Source: Nevskia soli DSM 19509
GTDB taxonomy: Bacteria > Pseudomonadota > Gammaproteobacteria > Nevskiales > Nevskiaceae
DNA: 64,000 nt
Assembly (NCBI RefSeq): GCF_000711955.1
Contig: NZ_KL543999.1
Span: forward strand, 117,668 to 181,667
Reading direction: 5' to 3'
Each line of letters opens with the position of its first letter. The first letter of the stretch is position 1. Of the stretch, positions 18,378 through 27,726 are shown one piece after another. Under the pieces are notes generated by a model. It was not told where the DNA came from. It did not search any database and worked only from the letters and a program-made list of their open reading frames with translations. A program made the translations under genes and the position numbers.

Positions 18378-19708
18378 GCCTTGATCGGGGCAGCCTGCTT
18401 GGCCGCCATGCCCAGCCGCGATGCCGGGCCCACGCCCGGCCCGGTGCCCGGAGCGGGCACACCGGGCGTCTGCGGCGGCCGCGTCTCCGGCATCAGCGTC
18501 AGCAGCAGCAAGGTCGCCGCAAGGCCAACACCGGCCAGCGCCAGGAAGGCGATCTGGCTGCCGAAATGGTCCGCCACCCAGCCCGCCGCCGTGGTGCTGA
18601 CGGTGGCGCCGATGCCGATGGCGAAGCCGACCACGCCCAGCGACAGGGTGTAATGCCCGGAGCGCCCGGCGACATCGCTGGTGATCAGCGGCACCATGAT
18701 GCCGAAGCAGGCCGCCGCCACGCCGTCGAGCGCCTGGATCGCGACCACCAGGGTCGGCGAGGGCAGCGTGGCGAACAGCAGCCCGCGCAGCGGCAGCATG
18801 CAGAAGCCCAGCAGCAGCAGCGGCCGGCGGCCGCGCAGATCGGCGATGCGGCCCACCGCCGGCGATGCCAGGGCCACGATCACCTGCGGCAGCACGATGC
18901 AGGCCCCGATCAGCAGGCTGGCCAGATGGCCCACCTTCGTCGTCAGCGTGCTGGCCGCCAGCGGCAGCATCGGCGCGTTGGCGAAAGTGAAGAGCATGGC
19001 GCAGGCGCTGAAGATCAGCAGGCGCCGGTCGAGCAGCACCTGCATCACCGCCGCATACTTCGATCCGGCGGGTTTGGCAACTGCCGCTGGCTCAAGCTTT
19101 TCCGCCACCACCTTCGAGCCGACCCCGCGCAGCGGCAGCAGCGCGAACACCGCCGGCAGGGTCACGATCGCGGTCAGGAAGAACACCGCCCGCTCCGACA
19201 CATAGGAACCACAAGCCCCCATCAGCGCCGCGCCGACGCCGTTGCCGATGGACGCATAACGGGCATTGCGCCCCAGCCGCGTGCCCATGGCGGCGCGCCC
19301 CGCCAGTGCCAGGCTCATCGCGGCCACTGCCGGCCCCAGCGTGCAGCTGGAAAAGCCGTGCAGGATCTCCGCCAGGTAAACGAACAGGGGAATCGGATAG
19401 ATCGCGAACATCAACGCGCTGGCGGTGAAGGCCAGCACGCTGATGAAGGCCACCGTGGCCTTGCTGCGCAAGGCATCGACCAGGGCGCCGGCCGGCACCT
19501 GGCTGGCCATCGCGGTGACCGTGCCGATGCTCAGCGCGATGCCGATCGCCGTCTGCGTCCAGCCCTGGCTCACCAGGTACACCGCCACGAAGGGGCCGAA
19601 GCCGGTCTGGATGTTGGCGACGCACAGGTTGAACCAGTCCAGGCCGCGGTTGGCGGCGCGGTTGGTGTCCGCTACAACGGCAGCACCAGTCTGGTCGGTG
19701 GGGGACAA
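18371..19708 (-). CDS. MFS transporter
   Basis: A 445-residue membrane protein with 12 predicted helices and the MFS loop motif in both halves (GALVDALRSKATV and GRIADLRGRRPLLLLG). It has a proline-rich cytoplasmic tail. The assigned start is TTG at 19708, because the conserved N-terminus (LDWFNLCVANIQTGFGPFVA) needs it and no ATG precedes the first helix; this is less certain than the rest. The sequence resembles drug-efflux-type MFS proteins with a duplicated YLAEI/GLGP segment. The stop overlaps the convergent glucosidase gene. It may be co-transcribed with the upstream PRC-barrel and ABC exporter genes, only 19 bp away. Confidence 0.85.
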   Translation of the reverse strand: MSPTDQTGAAVVADTNRAANRGLDWFNLCVANIQTGFGPFVAVYLVSQGWTQTAIGIALSIGTVTAMASQVPAGALVDALRSKATVAFISVLAFTASALMFAIYPIPLFVYLAEILHGFSSCTLGPAVAAMSLALAGRAAMGTRLGRNARYASIGNGVGAALMGACGSYVSERAVFFLTAIVTLPAVFALLPLRGVGSKVVAEKLEPAAVAKPAGSKYAAVMQVLLDRRLLIFSACAMLFTFANAPMLPLAASTLTTKVGHLASLLIGACIVLPQVIVALASPAVGRIADLRGRRPLLLLGFCMLPLRGLLFATLPSPTLVVAIQALDGVAAACFGIMVPLITSDVAGRSGHYTLSLGVVGFAIGIGATVSTTAAGWVADHFGSQIAFLALAGVGLAATLLLLTLMPETRPPQTPGVPAPGTGPGVGPASRLGMAAKQAAPIKAQ

Positions 19709-19727
19709 GGGCAGGGTCCGGTCACTG

Positions 19728-20492
19728 TCAATGCGGCGTCGTCGCAGCTTTGGCGGCCGGATCGCTGACGATCGCCTGCTCCGGATGATCCGATTCCTTG
19801 AACTCCGGCGCGGCGTTGATCTGCTCGCGGCTGAGGCTGAGGATCACGGGCTTGTCGACGTTGGCAGGCTGGATCTGCAGGGTCCGCCAGTCCACCGCCA
19901 CCTTGCGGTTGCCCACGCCGAGGAAGCCGCCGAAGTCGATCACGGCGGCGCGCGGGCGCCCATCGCGGCCGGCCAGTATGTCGACCACGCGCCCCATGTC
20001 CTCGCCGTCGCGGCCGAACACCTTCTTGCCCAGGATCGAGATCATCGCCGGGCCGCCGGCCTTGTCGTCGGTCAGCACTTCGGCGGGAGCCGGCGCCGGC
20101 TGTACCGGCGCTGGTGCGGGTGGCGGCGTGTCCTTGCGCACGGTCTTGCGCGGCGGCGCCGGCTTGGGCCGGTCGTCGTACGGCACACAGACGAAAGCGT
20201 AGGGCTTGCCCTGCGTCGCCGGTGCGGCGGGCTGCGTGGTGCCGCCGGCCGCGGGCGGGTTATCCGGCGAGGGCGGCAGATCCGCGGTATCCGCCGGCAC
20301 CTCGTCGGTGGGCTGCGGCTGAATGGTCGTCGTCGCCGGAGCAGGCGGCTGCACCGCCGTACCCGTGTCGGGGTTGTCATGCGTGCCGTGCCCCGCACAA
20401 GCCGACAGCGTCAACAGCACCATGGCGGCGGATGCCAGCCGTAGCGATGCGAGCGCCTGCTTGCCCGAAATCCAATTCTGTACGTGTTTCAT
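19728..20492 (-). CDS. PRC-barrel domain lipoprotein
   Basis: The 254-residue protein has a lipoprotein signal (MVLLTLSACAG, lipobox L-S-A-C). A long Pro/Ala/Thr-rich linker (about 40-150) follows, then a C-terminal PRC-barrel-like domain (MISILGKKVFGRDGEDMGRV, AAVIDFGGFLGVGNRKVAV, WRTLQI). PRC-barrels are small beta-barrels that bind RNA, proteins or surfaces. Its ATG overlaps the stop of the ABC exporter gene (ATGA), so it is translated with it. A periplasmic lipoprotein tied to an exporter is unusual and may be an accessory subunit. Confidence 0.85.
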   Translation of the reverse strand: MKHVQNWISGKQALASLRLASAAMVLLTLSACAGHGTHDNPDTGTAVQPPAPATTTIQPQPTDEVPADTADLPPSPDNPPAAGGTTQPAAPATQGKPYAFVCVPYDDRPKPAPPRKTVRKDTPPPAPAPVQPAPAPAEVLTDDKAGGPAMISILGKKVFGRDGEDMGRVVDILAGRDGRPRAAVIDFGGFLGVGNRKVAVDWRTLQIQPANVDKPVILSLSREQINAAPEFKESDHPEQAIVSDPAAKAATTPH

Positions 20493-22261
20493 CCGAGTGC
20501 CTGTTGGTCCATCGGGGTGAGCTGACGGGAATACATGCGGCTGTAGACGCCACCCTTGCGTCGCAGCAGCATGGCCGGCGAGCCGTCCTCGACGATGCGG
20601 CCCTGGTCCAGCACCACGATGCGATCGAAGGAATCCAGGGTCGACAGCCGGTGTGCGATGGCGATCACCGTGCGCCCCTTGAACAGCCGCGCCAGGCCTT
20701 CCTGGATCGACTGCTCCGACTCGGTATCGAGCGATGAGGTGGCCTCGTCGAGCAGCACGATCGGCGCATCGCGCAGGAAGGCGCGGGCGATGGCCAGGCG
20801 CTGGCGCTGGCCGCCGGAAAGCTTCATGCCGCGCTCGCCGACGATGGTGTCGTAACCCTGCGGCAAACGGTTGATGAACTCCGTGCAGCGCGAGGCCTCC
20901 ACCGCGCGGAACACCTCCTCGTCGGTCGCGTCGGGCCTGCCGTAGCGCAGGTTCTCCAGCAGCGAGCGGTGGAACAGCGAAATGTCCTGCTGCACCACCG
21001 CGATGGAATTGCGCAGGCTCTCCTGCGTCACATGGGCGATGTCCTGCCCGTCGATCACCAGTTGCCCGGAGTTCGGATCGTAGTGCCGCTGCAGCAGCGC
21101 CAGGATGGTCGACTTGCCAGCACCCGAGCGTCCCACCAGGCCGATCTTCTGCCCCTGCGGCACCTCCAGGTTGAACAGCTTCAGCACCGGCTGGCCGCTG
21201 GGGTAACTGAAGGAAACCTCGCGGAAGGCGATGGCGCCGCCGCTGACCCGCAGCGGCTGGGCATCCTCGGCATCCTGCATCTCGTGCGGCAGGCCCAGCA
21301 CCTGCACCGCCTCGCCCAGCTTGGCGAACTGCTGCACCAGGTCCACCAGCGCCATGGCGAAATCGCGCGAGGCATGCAGCACGGTGAAGCCCAGCGTGGT
21401 GGTCAGCACCACGTCGCCGGTGCTGATCTGCCCGCGGCGCCACAACTCCACCGACCAGCCCAGCACCCCCGCGGTGACCGCGAACACGGTGAATGCATGG
21501 AACAGGCGCAGGCGTTCCAGCGAGCGCAGGCTCGCGCGCTGCGCCTTCATCTCGCTTTCGATCTTGCGCTCCAGCCGCGCCTGCTCGCGCGCCGCCGAGC
21601 CGAAGGCGCGCACCAGCCCGATGTTGGAGACGATGTCGGTGAGATCGCCGCTGACGCTGGCCGCCTTGCTGGCGAAAGCCTGGTGCAGGTCGCGGCCGCC
21701 GGCGGCCAGCCTGCCGATGATGGCGCCGAGCACGATCACCACCAGCACCAGCACCGCGGTCAGCTTCCAGTTGATGATGCTGAGCAGGGCGATGCTCGAA
21801 AGCACCGCGATGCCCGGCGGAATGGTGTTCCAGGTCAACGAGCTTTCGATGGTCCAGGCCGCGGTGGCCGCGGCGGTGATGCGGCCGGCGAGGGCGCCGG
21901 GAAAGCGCTCGACGAAATAGCGCGTGCCATGCCCGGAGAGGTGATTGAACAGCTCCAGCCGGATATCGCCGCCCACCACCACGAAGGCATAGGTGGAGAC
22001 CCAGCCGGCCAGCCGCCACAGCAGGTTGTCGCCGGCCACCAGGCCGAGCAGCAGTCCCACCGCGCTCCACAGCTGGAAATCGGTCGGCTTGCCCATGCCC
22101 AGCGTGTCGACCAGCAGTTTCACCGCATACTGCGAGCCCACGGCGCAGCTCACCGCCGCCAGCACCGACACCAGCACGATCGAATGGCTGACGCCCCTGC
22201 GGCTCACATAGTGAAACAGGAAACGGCTGGCGCCGCGCGAGGCATATCGGGGAAGGGACAT
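20489..22261 (-). CDS. ABC exporter, fused membrane and ATP-binding domains
   Basis: A 590-residue half-transporter. Six membrane helices (about 25-330) are followed by an ATP-binding domain with Walker A GRSGAGKST (about 376-384), signature LSGGQRQRLA (about 478), Walker B IVLLDEATSS (about 500) and the switch His in AIAHRLSTL. It belongs to the MsbA/heme-toxin-lipid exporter group and should act as a homodimer in the inner membrane. The substrate is unknown. The PRC-barrel lipoprotein gene is translationally coupled downstream. A 541-bp gap separates it from the divergent SDR gene. Confidence 0.93.
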   Translation of the reverse strand: MSLPRYASRGASRFLFHYVSRRGVSHSIVLVSVLAAVSCAVGSQYAVKLLVDTLGMGKPTDFQLWSAVGLLLGLVAGDNLLWRLAGWVSTYAFVVVGGDIRLELFNHLSGHGTRYFVERFPGALAGRITAAATAAWTIESSLTWNTIPPGIAVLSSIALLSIINWKLTAVLVLVVIVLGAIIGRLAAGGRDLHQAFASKAASVSGDLTDIVSNIGLVRAFGSAAREQARLERKIESEMKAQRASLRSLERLRLFHAFTVFAVTAGVLGWSVELWRRGQISTGDVVLTTTLGFTVLHASRDFAMALVDLVQQFAKLGEAVQVLGLPHEMQDAEDAQPLRVSGGAIAFREVSFSYPSGQPVLKLFNLEVPQGQKIGLVGRSGAGKSTILALLQRHYDPNSGQLVIDGQDIAHVTQESLRNSIAVVQQDISLFHRSLLENLRYGRPDATDEEVFRAVEASRCTEFINRLPQGYDTIVGERGMKLSGGQRQRLAIARAFLRDAPIVLLDEATSSLDTESEQSIQEGLARLFKGRTVIAIAHRLSTLDSFDRIVVLDQGRIVEDGSPAMLLRRKGGVYSRMYSRQLTPMDQQALG

Positions 22262-22802
22262 GGCTTAACGTCCCGCCATACGAGGGGTGGGTCCGGTGAC
22301 GCTACGGGAGCGGAAACGATTCCCTTGTCCATGTGCCTTCATGGTGCGGGCCAATCTCGCCCGCGCGCATCTCCCGGCATCGCCGGGCACCGAGGTCCGG
22401 TCTGCATTCATTGTGATCTTCCTTGAGCACTCGCGCTTTGGACAACCGGAAATCCATGAAGTTTTCCCGCATTTCGCCACGTGTTTCGAACGAATTGCTT
22501 CCAAAAAGCAAAACACCCGTAAACATTGCGCGAATAAGGAAATCCGCGCCGCTGACCGGATATGTAAAGCACAGGCCAATACCGGATGTGGCGGGCGGTA
22601 ACTTACTTTTTTGTGCGTACTTGAAGTCGATCGGGAAGCCGCTACCCTCGAAGGACTGTTGCACCACCTTGACCTGATCCCGGCTGGCAATGTGTCGATA
22701 TGGCAACACCGCGATCGACTCTGGTGCAGCGTCCCCGGCAATTGCATGCCGCGGCTTTCTGCCGGCGCTGCCCGGTTTATCCAAAGATCTGGAGATCGAA
22801 GC
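22262..22802. other. Divergent intergenic region, no gene seen
   Basis: This 541-bp gap between the ABC exporter and the SDR gene has a lower GC core (about 22440-22600). Candidate reading frames here lack ribosome sites and are not convincing. It should contain the two divergent promoters. I see no obvious palindromic operator or structured RNA. Confidence 0.4.
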
Positions 22803-23585
22803 ATGATCGAAACACGAGAATTCGAGGGTCGTTCCTTTCTCGTCACCGGCGGCACCAAGGGCATCGGCGCGGCCGTCGTCAGCCGTCTGCGCGGTGCCGG
22901 CGGCAAGGTGTTCACCACCGCGCGGTCGGTACCCGAAGACCTGCCCGAACCGGATTACTTCATGGCCGCCGATGTCGGCACTGTGTCCGGCGTCAAGTCC
23001 GTTGCTGCCGCCGCGCTCAAAAAGCTGGGCCGCATCGACGGCCTGATCAGCGTGGTGGGCGGCTCTTCGGCTCCCGCCGGCGGTTTCGCCCGTCTCGACG
23101 ACGAAGCCTGGGACCGCGAACTCTCCATGAACCTCCTCTCCGCCGTTCGCTTCGACCGCGAGCTGGCCCCCGCGATGATCGAGCGGGGCAGGGGCGTCAT
23201 CATCCACATCAGCTCGATCCAGCGGAAGATGCCGCTCCACGATTCCACGCTCGCCTATGCCGCGGCCAAAGGTGCCCTCTCCACCTACAGCAAGGGCCTG
23301 TCGAAAGAACTGAGCCCGAAAGGCGTGCGCGTCCTCAGCGTGGCCCCCGGATTCGTCAAGACCGAAGCTGCCGAACGTCTGATCGACCGCCTCGCCGCGC
23401 AAAGCGGCGGCGACCGCGAAGTGGCGCTGGGCAAGCTGATGGACTCGCTCGGCGGCATCCCCATGGGCCGCCCGGCCGAGCCCGCGGAAGCCGCCGAACT
23501 GATTGTTTTCCTCGCCTCGGACCGCGCCGGCTATCTGAGCGGGTCTGAATTCACCATCGACGGCGGCTCCGTGCCGACCGTCTGA
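22803..23585 (+). CDS. Short-chain dehydrogenase/reductase
   Basis: A 260-residue classical SDR. The cofactor-binding motif TGGTKGIG is at 15-22, the catalytic Ser region IHISSI at about 134-139, and Tyr152/Lys156 lie in YAAAK. The usual NNAG stabilising motif is replaced by VVGGSSA. The C-terminus ends with the typical SGSEFTIDGGSVPTV. The start at 22803 has GGAG 8 bases upstream. The acidic residue that selects NAD over NADP after the first helix is absent; TTARS suggests NADP(H). It is a monocistronic-looking gene between the ABC exporter and the HxlR regulator. The substrate is unknown. Confidence 0.92.
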   Translation: MIETREFEGRSFLVTGGTKGIGAAVVSRLRGAGGKVFTTARSVPEDLPEPDYFMAADVGTVSGVKSVAAAALKKLGRIDGLISVVGGSSAPAGGFARLDDEAWDRELSMNLLSAVRFDRELAPAMIERGRGVIIHISSIQRKMPLHDSTLAYAAAKGALSTYSKGLSKELSPKGVRVLSVAPGFVKTEAAERLIDRLAAQSGGDREVALGKLMDSLGGIPMGRPAEPAEAAELIVFLASDRAGYLSGSEFTIDGGSVPTV

Positions 23586-23609
23586 GCAATACTCCGTGCC
23601 CGGAACAAT

Positions 23610-24026
23610 TCAGGTCTCGTCCTGCGCCGGCAGCGCCGGAGAATCCGCCGAAGTGGGCTCGCCTTTCCAGCGCTGCGCCCAGAACAGCAGCTCGTCCAGG
23701 GCCGGGCACAATTCCTCCCCGGCAGCCGTCAGGCTGTATTCCACTTTGGGCGGCACCTCCGCATGGACCACCCGGGCGATAACGCCGTCGCGCTCCAGGC
23801 TGCGCAGTTGCTGGATCAACATCTTCTGCGTGACCTCAGGGATCGCCCGTTCGAGTTCGCCGAAGCGTAGCGTGCGCCCGCCGAACAGCTCGAACAGGAT
23901 GGTCAGCTTCCAGCGCCCTTCCAGCACCTTGAGCGCCGCCTTGACGCCGGTGGCCGCGATCTCCGGCGTGATGCCCGGATACACGCTTTTCTGCGCGCGG
24001 GCCGCGTGTTCGTCGGTCTGTTCCAT
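23610..24026 (-). CDS. HxlR-family winged-helix transcriptional regulator
   Basis: A 138-residue regulator with the HxlR pattern ALKVLEGRWKLTILFELFGG, RFGELERAIPEVTQKMLIQQ, then LERDGVIARVVHAEVPPKVE and YSLTAAGEELCPALDELLFW. The N-terminal cysteine used for redox or aldehyde sensing in some HxlR/YodB/HypR proteins is missing, and the only Cys is in the C-terminal helix. It is divergent from a small NTF2-like gene with a 71-bp shared gap (24027-24097). That gap presumably carries its operator and suggests it controls the neighbour and itself. Confidence 0.9.
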   Translation of the reverse strand: MEQTDEHAARAQKSVYPGITPEIAATGVKAALKVLEGRWKLTILFELFGGRTLRFGELERAIPEVTQKMLIQQLRSLERDGVIARVVHAEVPPKVEYSLTAAGEELCPALDELLFWAQRWKGEPTSADSPALPAQDET

Positions 24027-24097
24027 TGCCTGACCTTACCCAATATCAACCCTGCGAGGTAGGCCCCCTGGTCACGCTCGCCCCCAAGGAGATCATC

Positions 24098-24454
24098 ATG
24101 TCCGAGAAGCTTGCCGCACCCGTAGCCGGATACATCCGCGCTACCAACGCCTTCGACACCGACGCCATCCTGTCGACCTTTCACGACGACGCGCTGGTCA
24201 ACGACGTCCAGCGCGAATTCCGCGGCAAGCCCGCCATCAGGTCCTGGATCGAGCGCGAGATCGTCGCCGTCAAGGTGACGATGCAAGTGGTCGAGGCGTT
24301 CGAACACCACGGCGACAATATCGTCAGTGCGAAGCTCGACGGCGAATACGACAAGAAAGGCTTGCCGGATCCCCTGATCCTGACCTTTTATTTCAGCCTC
24401 GATGGCGACCGGATTTCCAGGCTGATCATCCTGCACAACAAGGCCGTAACCTGA
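24098..24454 (+). CDS. NTF2-like / SnoaL-like domain protein
   Basis: A 118-residue single-domain protein with the alpha-plus-beta cone pattern of the NTF2 superfamily (IRATNAFDTDAILSTFHDDA, then KPAIRSWIEREIVAVKVTMQ and DPLILTFYFSLDGDRISRLI). The start at 24098 has AAGGAG six bases upstream. Members are small enzymes or ligand-binding proteins. It is divergent from the HxlR regulator gene, the common arrangement for an HxlR target. It has no signal peptide. Confidence 0.88.
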   Translation: MSEKLAAPVAGYIRATNAFDTDAILSTFHDDALVNDVQREFRGKPAIRSWIEREIVAVKVTMQVVEAFEHHGDNIVSAKLDGEYDKKGLPDPLILTFYFSLDGDRISRLIILHNKAVT

Positions 24455-24501
24455 AATCGCGATGTCCGCCCGAAGTCCGGGAACAGCACGGTGGAAGAAG
24501 C

Positions 24502-25062
24502 CTACAGGCCCATGCGTTCGAACTCGGGCTCCCGGTCGATGTACTGGTGTTTCAGCGCGCCGAGCAGATGCAGCGCCACCAGCACGTAAAGCACATAACC
24601 AAACGTCGTATGCCAGTCGCCGAACAGGTCGTGCAGCATTTCCTTGTGCTCCCCCTCGATGCTGGTGATCCAGCCGATGCGCGGCCAGGGGATCAGACCA
24701 TACAGCGTCATCGGATGCGTGGCCGCATCCTTCCAGGCCGAATCGTGCATCCAGCCGGACAAGGGCAGGGCGAACATCAGGGCGTAGAGCAGTCCGTGCG
24801 CCAGGTGGGAGGCATGCCGCTCCCAGCGCCGGTAGCTGGAGGGCAGGGCGGGCGGCGGATGCGACAGCCGCCATAGCAGGCGCATCAGGGCCAGGCCCAG
24901 CACCGTGATCCCGATCGACTTGTGCGTGTCGATGACCGGACGGTCCCAGTTGTCCGGGAACAGGTCGATGGGCAGCACCAAAGCCACGTTCACCGTCATC
25001 AACGCGGCGATGATCCAGTGCAGGGCAATCGCGGTCTTGCCGTAGTAAAGGGTCTGATTCAT
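24502..25062 (-). CDS. Cytochrome b561 family protein
   Basis: A 186-residue membrane protein with four helices carrying the b-haem ligand histidines, in ALHWIIAAL, DTHKSIGITVLGLALMR, HASHLAHGLLYALM and HTTFGYVLYVLVALHLLGAL. Bacterial b561 proteins shuttle electrons between the quinone pool and acceptors in the inner membrane; some act as superoxide:quinone oxidoreductases. The start at 25062 is preferred to one 17 codons upstream because the haem-binding helix begins there. No partner reductase or YceI gene is adjacent. Confidence 0.9.
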   Translation of the reverse strand: MNQTLYYGKTAIALHWIIAALMTVNVALVLPIDLFPDNWDRPVIDTHKSIGITVLGLALMRLLWRLSHPPPALPSSYRRWERHASHLAHGLLYALMFALPLSGWMHDSAWKDAATHPMTLYGLIPWPRIGWITSIEGEHKEMLHDLFGDWHTTFGYVLYVLVALHLLGALKHQYIDREPEFERMGL

Positions 25063-25223
25063 CCGGGACGATTCTCGGGTGGTTCGGCGGCCGACGCATT
25101 TAGGGGATTGCAACCAGTCCGCCCGCTGCAGGAACGTACCGTTGCGAATAACAGTCTATTCGAGCCGGTCTGATTCCTGCACGGCCTTTCATCCGTGGCG
25201 ATCCGCTCCCCACCATCGTTTCC

Positions 25224-26666
25224 ATGAGCTCCCTGACAACAGCCCTGATCACCCATTCGCCGCGGTTCCAGCCGCCGGCAACGCCGCTGGCCAGCATCCT
25301 CATTCATGGCAGTGTGCTGGGCTTGTGGCTGCTGCTGTTCGCCGCCGCCTTCAGGCTCGGCGGCGTGCTGGCCTGGGGAGTGGGCATCGCCTATATCGTC
25401 TACGACACCCTGTTGCTGCTGTTCGTCGCCTGGCAGTCGCGCCTGCTGCTGCGCCCTCCGGCGCCACAGGTGGCGGGGCCACGCCTCACGCTGGGCGTGA
25501 TCGTCGCCGCCCACAACGAAGTGGCGGCATTGCCGGTCACGCTCGATGCCCTGTTGCGCCAGACCGATGCGCCAGACCGCATTGTCATCGCCGACGACGG
25601 CTCCGACGACGGCACCGCCGAATTGCTGCGCAACCGCTACGGCCTGCAGGCGCTGGAGCCCGGCACGGCGGATGCGCCCGGCAGCGCCCATCCCACGCTG
25701 CGCTGGCTGCGCCTGCCGCACGGCGGCAAGGCGCGGGCGCTGAATGCGGCGGCGTTGCGGATCGACACCGACATCCTGCTCTCGGTGGATGCCGACACCC
25801 TGCTCGAGCCCGGCGCCATCGCCGCCTTTCGCCTGGCCTTCTCGGCCGAGCCGGAACTGGTGGCGGCCACCGGCGTGCTCACCCCGGTGTGCGGCGGCGC
25901 GCCGGGTGCGCGCATCCTGCAATGGTTCCAGACCTACGAATACATCCGCAATTTCCTGTCGCGGCACGCCTGGATGCGGCTGGACAGCCTGTTGCTCATC
26001 TCCGGCGCCTTCGCCGGCTTCCGCCGCGAAGCACTGCTGGCGGTGGGCGGCTTCGATCCGGAGTGCATGGTGGAGGACTACGAACTGATCCACCGCCTGC
26101 GCCGTTACGGTCAGGCGCAGGGCCGCTCGTGGCGTTTTCGCGTGCTGGGCGCCGCCCAGGCGCGTACCGACGCCCCGGCCACCATTCCCGCCTTTCTGCG
26201 CCAGCGTCGCCGCTGGTTCGGCGGCTTCCTGCAGACCCAGTACTGGTATCGCTCGATGGTCGGCGACCGCCGTTTCGGCTGGCTCGGCATGCTCATGCTG
26301 CCGGTCAAGGCGGTGGATACGCTGCAGCCGCTCTACGGCCTCACCGCCTTTTTCCTCCTGCTGGCTTACGCCGTCACGGGACGCTTCGGCATCTTCGCGC
26401 CGGTGGCCGCGCTGATCGGCCTGAAGATCGTCATCGACCTGATCTTTCACCTCGCCTCGGTGCGATGGTACAGACGCTGGGTCGACGACCGGCTGCGCGC
26501 CAGTCTCGGCGGCGCCCTGCTCGCCGCGCTGGCGGAGCCCTTCTCGTTCCAGTTGCTGCGTCATACCGGCGCCGCCCTGGGCTGGTGGTCCTGCCTCGCC
26601 GACCGCCGTAGCTGGGGCCGTCAAAGCCGGCAGGGCGTGCTGGAAGCCGCAAAAGCCGAATCCTGA
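25224..26666 (+). CDS. Membrane-associated glycosyltransferase family 2 protein
   Basis: A 480-residue processive-type GT2. Two N-terminal helices (about 26-70) precede the GT-A domain with ADDGSDDGT (about 123-130), VDADT (about 188-192), the catalytic acid in VEDYEL (about 282) and QRRRW (about 326). Several C-terminal membrane helices (about 350-420) follow. This is the arrangement of PgaC/hyaluronan-synthase-like polysaccharide synthases, in which the membrane helices form the export pore. No deacetylase or exporter partner lies nearby, so the polymer is unknown. Confidence 0.9.
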   Translation: MSSLTTALITHSPRFQPPATPLASILIHGSVLGLWLLLFAAAFRLGGVLAWGVGIAYIVYDTLLLLFVAWQSRLLLRPPAPQVAGPRLTLGVIVAAHNEVAALPVTLDALLRQTDAPDRIVIADDGSDDGTAELLRNRYGLQALEPGTADAPGSAHPTLRWLRLPHGGKARALNAAALRIDTDILLSVDADTLLEPGAIAAFRLAFSAEPELVAATGVLTPVCGGAPGARILQWFQTYEYIRNFLSRHAWMRLDSLLLISGAFAGFRREALLAVGGFDPECMVEDYELIHRLRRYGQAQGRSWRFRVLGAAQARTDAPATIPAFLRQRRRWFGGFLQTQYWYRSMVGDRRFGWLGMLMLPVKAVDTLQPLYGLTAFFLLLAYAVTGRFGIFAPVAALIGLKIVIDLIFHLASVRWYRRWVDDRLRASLGGALLAALAEPFSFQLLRHTGAALGWWSCLADRRSWGRQSRQGVLEAAKAES

Positions 26667-26823
26667 GCGCTGCCATCTGTGCCATGAGTGCCGACGGCCG
26701 CGCTCCACTTTCAGCATAAACTTCGATGCACAAGCGGGAAACACCGCGAATCCATTTCCTGTGCCTGTTGCAGGTAACGATTCGGGTCGATTCGCACACA
26801 CAACCGCAATCGAGGAGAGCGCC

Positions 26824-27717
26824 ATGGATCTGTTGAGAACGCCGGAAGACCGTTTCGCCAATCTGCCGGATTACACCTTCGCCCCGCATTACCTCGAAGC
26901 GCTCCCGGGCGATGGCGGCCTGCGCATGCACTACCTCGACGAAGGCGCGCCGGACGCACCGGTGGCGCTGTGCCTGCACGGCCAGCCCACCTGGAGCTAC
27001 CTCTACCGCAAGATGATCCCGGCCTTCATCGCCGCCGGCATGCGCGTCATCGCCCCGGACCTGTTCGGCTTCGGCCGCTCGGACAAGCCGGTCGACGAGG
27101 CGGTCTACACCTTCACCTTCCACCGCGAGTCGCTGCTGCGCCTGGTGGAGCGGCTGGACCTGCGCAACATCACCCTGGTCTGCCAGGACTGGGGCGGCCT
27201 GCTCGGCCTGACCCTGCCGATGGACCTGCCGGACCGCTTCACCCGCCTGATCATCATGAATACCGCCCTGGCCACCGGCGACCAGCCGCTGGGCGAGGGC
27301 TTCCTCGCCTGGCGCGCCTTCAACAACCGCAGTCCGGACATGGACATTGCCGGCCTGATGAAGCGCTCGGTCAAGGGCATCAGCGAGGCCGAGGCGCAGG
27401 CCTATGCCGCCCCGTATCCGGACGCGCGCTACAAGTCCGGCGTGCGCCGTTTCCCCAACCTGGTGCCGGACAATCCGGATGCCGAAGGCGCCGCCCTCTC
27501 GCGCCGCGCCCGCGACTGGTGGAGGACGCAATGGTCCGGCCAGAGCTTCATGGCCATCGGCATGCAGGACCCGGTGCTGGGTCCGCCGGTGATGCGGGCC
27601 ATGCGCCGCCTCATCCGCAACTGCCCGGAGCCTTTGGAACTCGCCGATGCCGGCCACTTCGTGCAGGAAGCGGGCGCGGTCATCGTGGAGCGCGCCCTCG
27701 AATCGTTCCGAAGCTGA
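26824..27717 (+). CDS. Haloalkane dehalogenase (DhlA-like, HLD-I)
   Basis: A 297-residue alpha/beta hydrolase that hydrolytically removes halide from haloalkanes. The nucleophile elbow is CQDWGG with Asp122 as nucleophile, not Ser. Trp123 is the first halide-binding residue and Trp163 in GFLAW the second. The acid Asp249 lies in GMQDPVLG and the base His278 in AGHFVQE. All match the catalytic pentad of Xanthobacter DhlA (Asp124, Trp125, Trp175, Asp260, His289). The start at 26824 has GAGGAG upstream. Homologues of this type are common in genomes where the natural substrate is unproven. A dehalogenation role is well supported by the residues. Confidence 0.93.
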   Translation: MDLLRTPEDRFANLPDYTFAPHYLEALPGDGGLRMHYLDEGAPDAPVALCLHGQPTWSYLYRKMIPAFIAAGMRVIAPDLFGFGRSDKPVDEAVYTFTFHRESLLRLVERLDLRNITLVCQDWGGLLGLTLPMDLPDRFTRLIIMNTALATGDQPLGEGFLAWRAFNNRSPDMDIAGLMKRSVKGISEAEAQAYAAPYPDARYKSGVRRFPNLVPDNPDAEGAALSRRARDWWRTQWSGQSFMAIGMQDPVLGPPVMRAMRRLIRNCPEPLELADAGHFVQEAGAVIVERALESFRS

Positions 27718-27726
27718 TGCGGATGA

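Noticed and set aside
19728..22070. A single 780-codon minus-strand gene
   Set aside because: Only its last third is real (the PRC-barrel lipoprotein); the rest is an off-frame reading of the ABC exporter gene.
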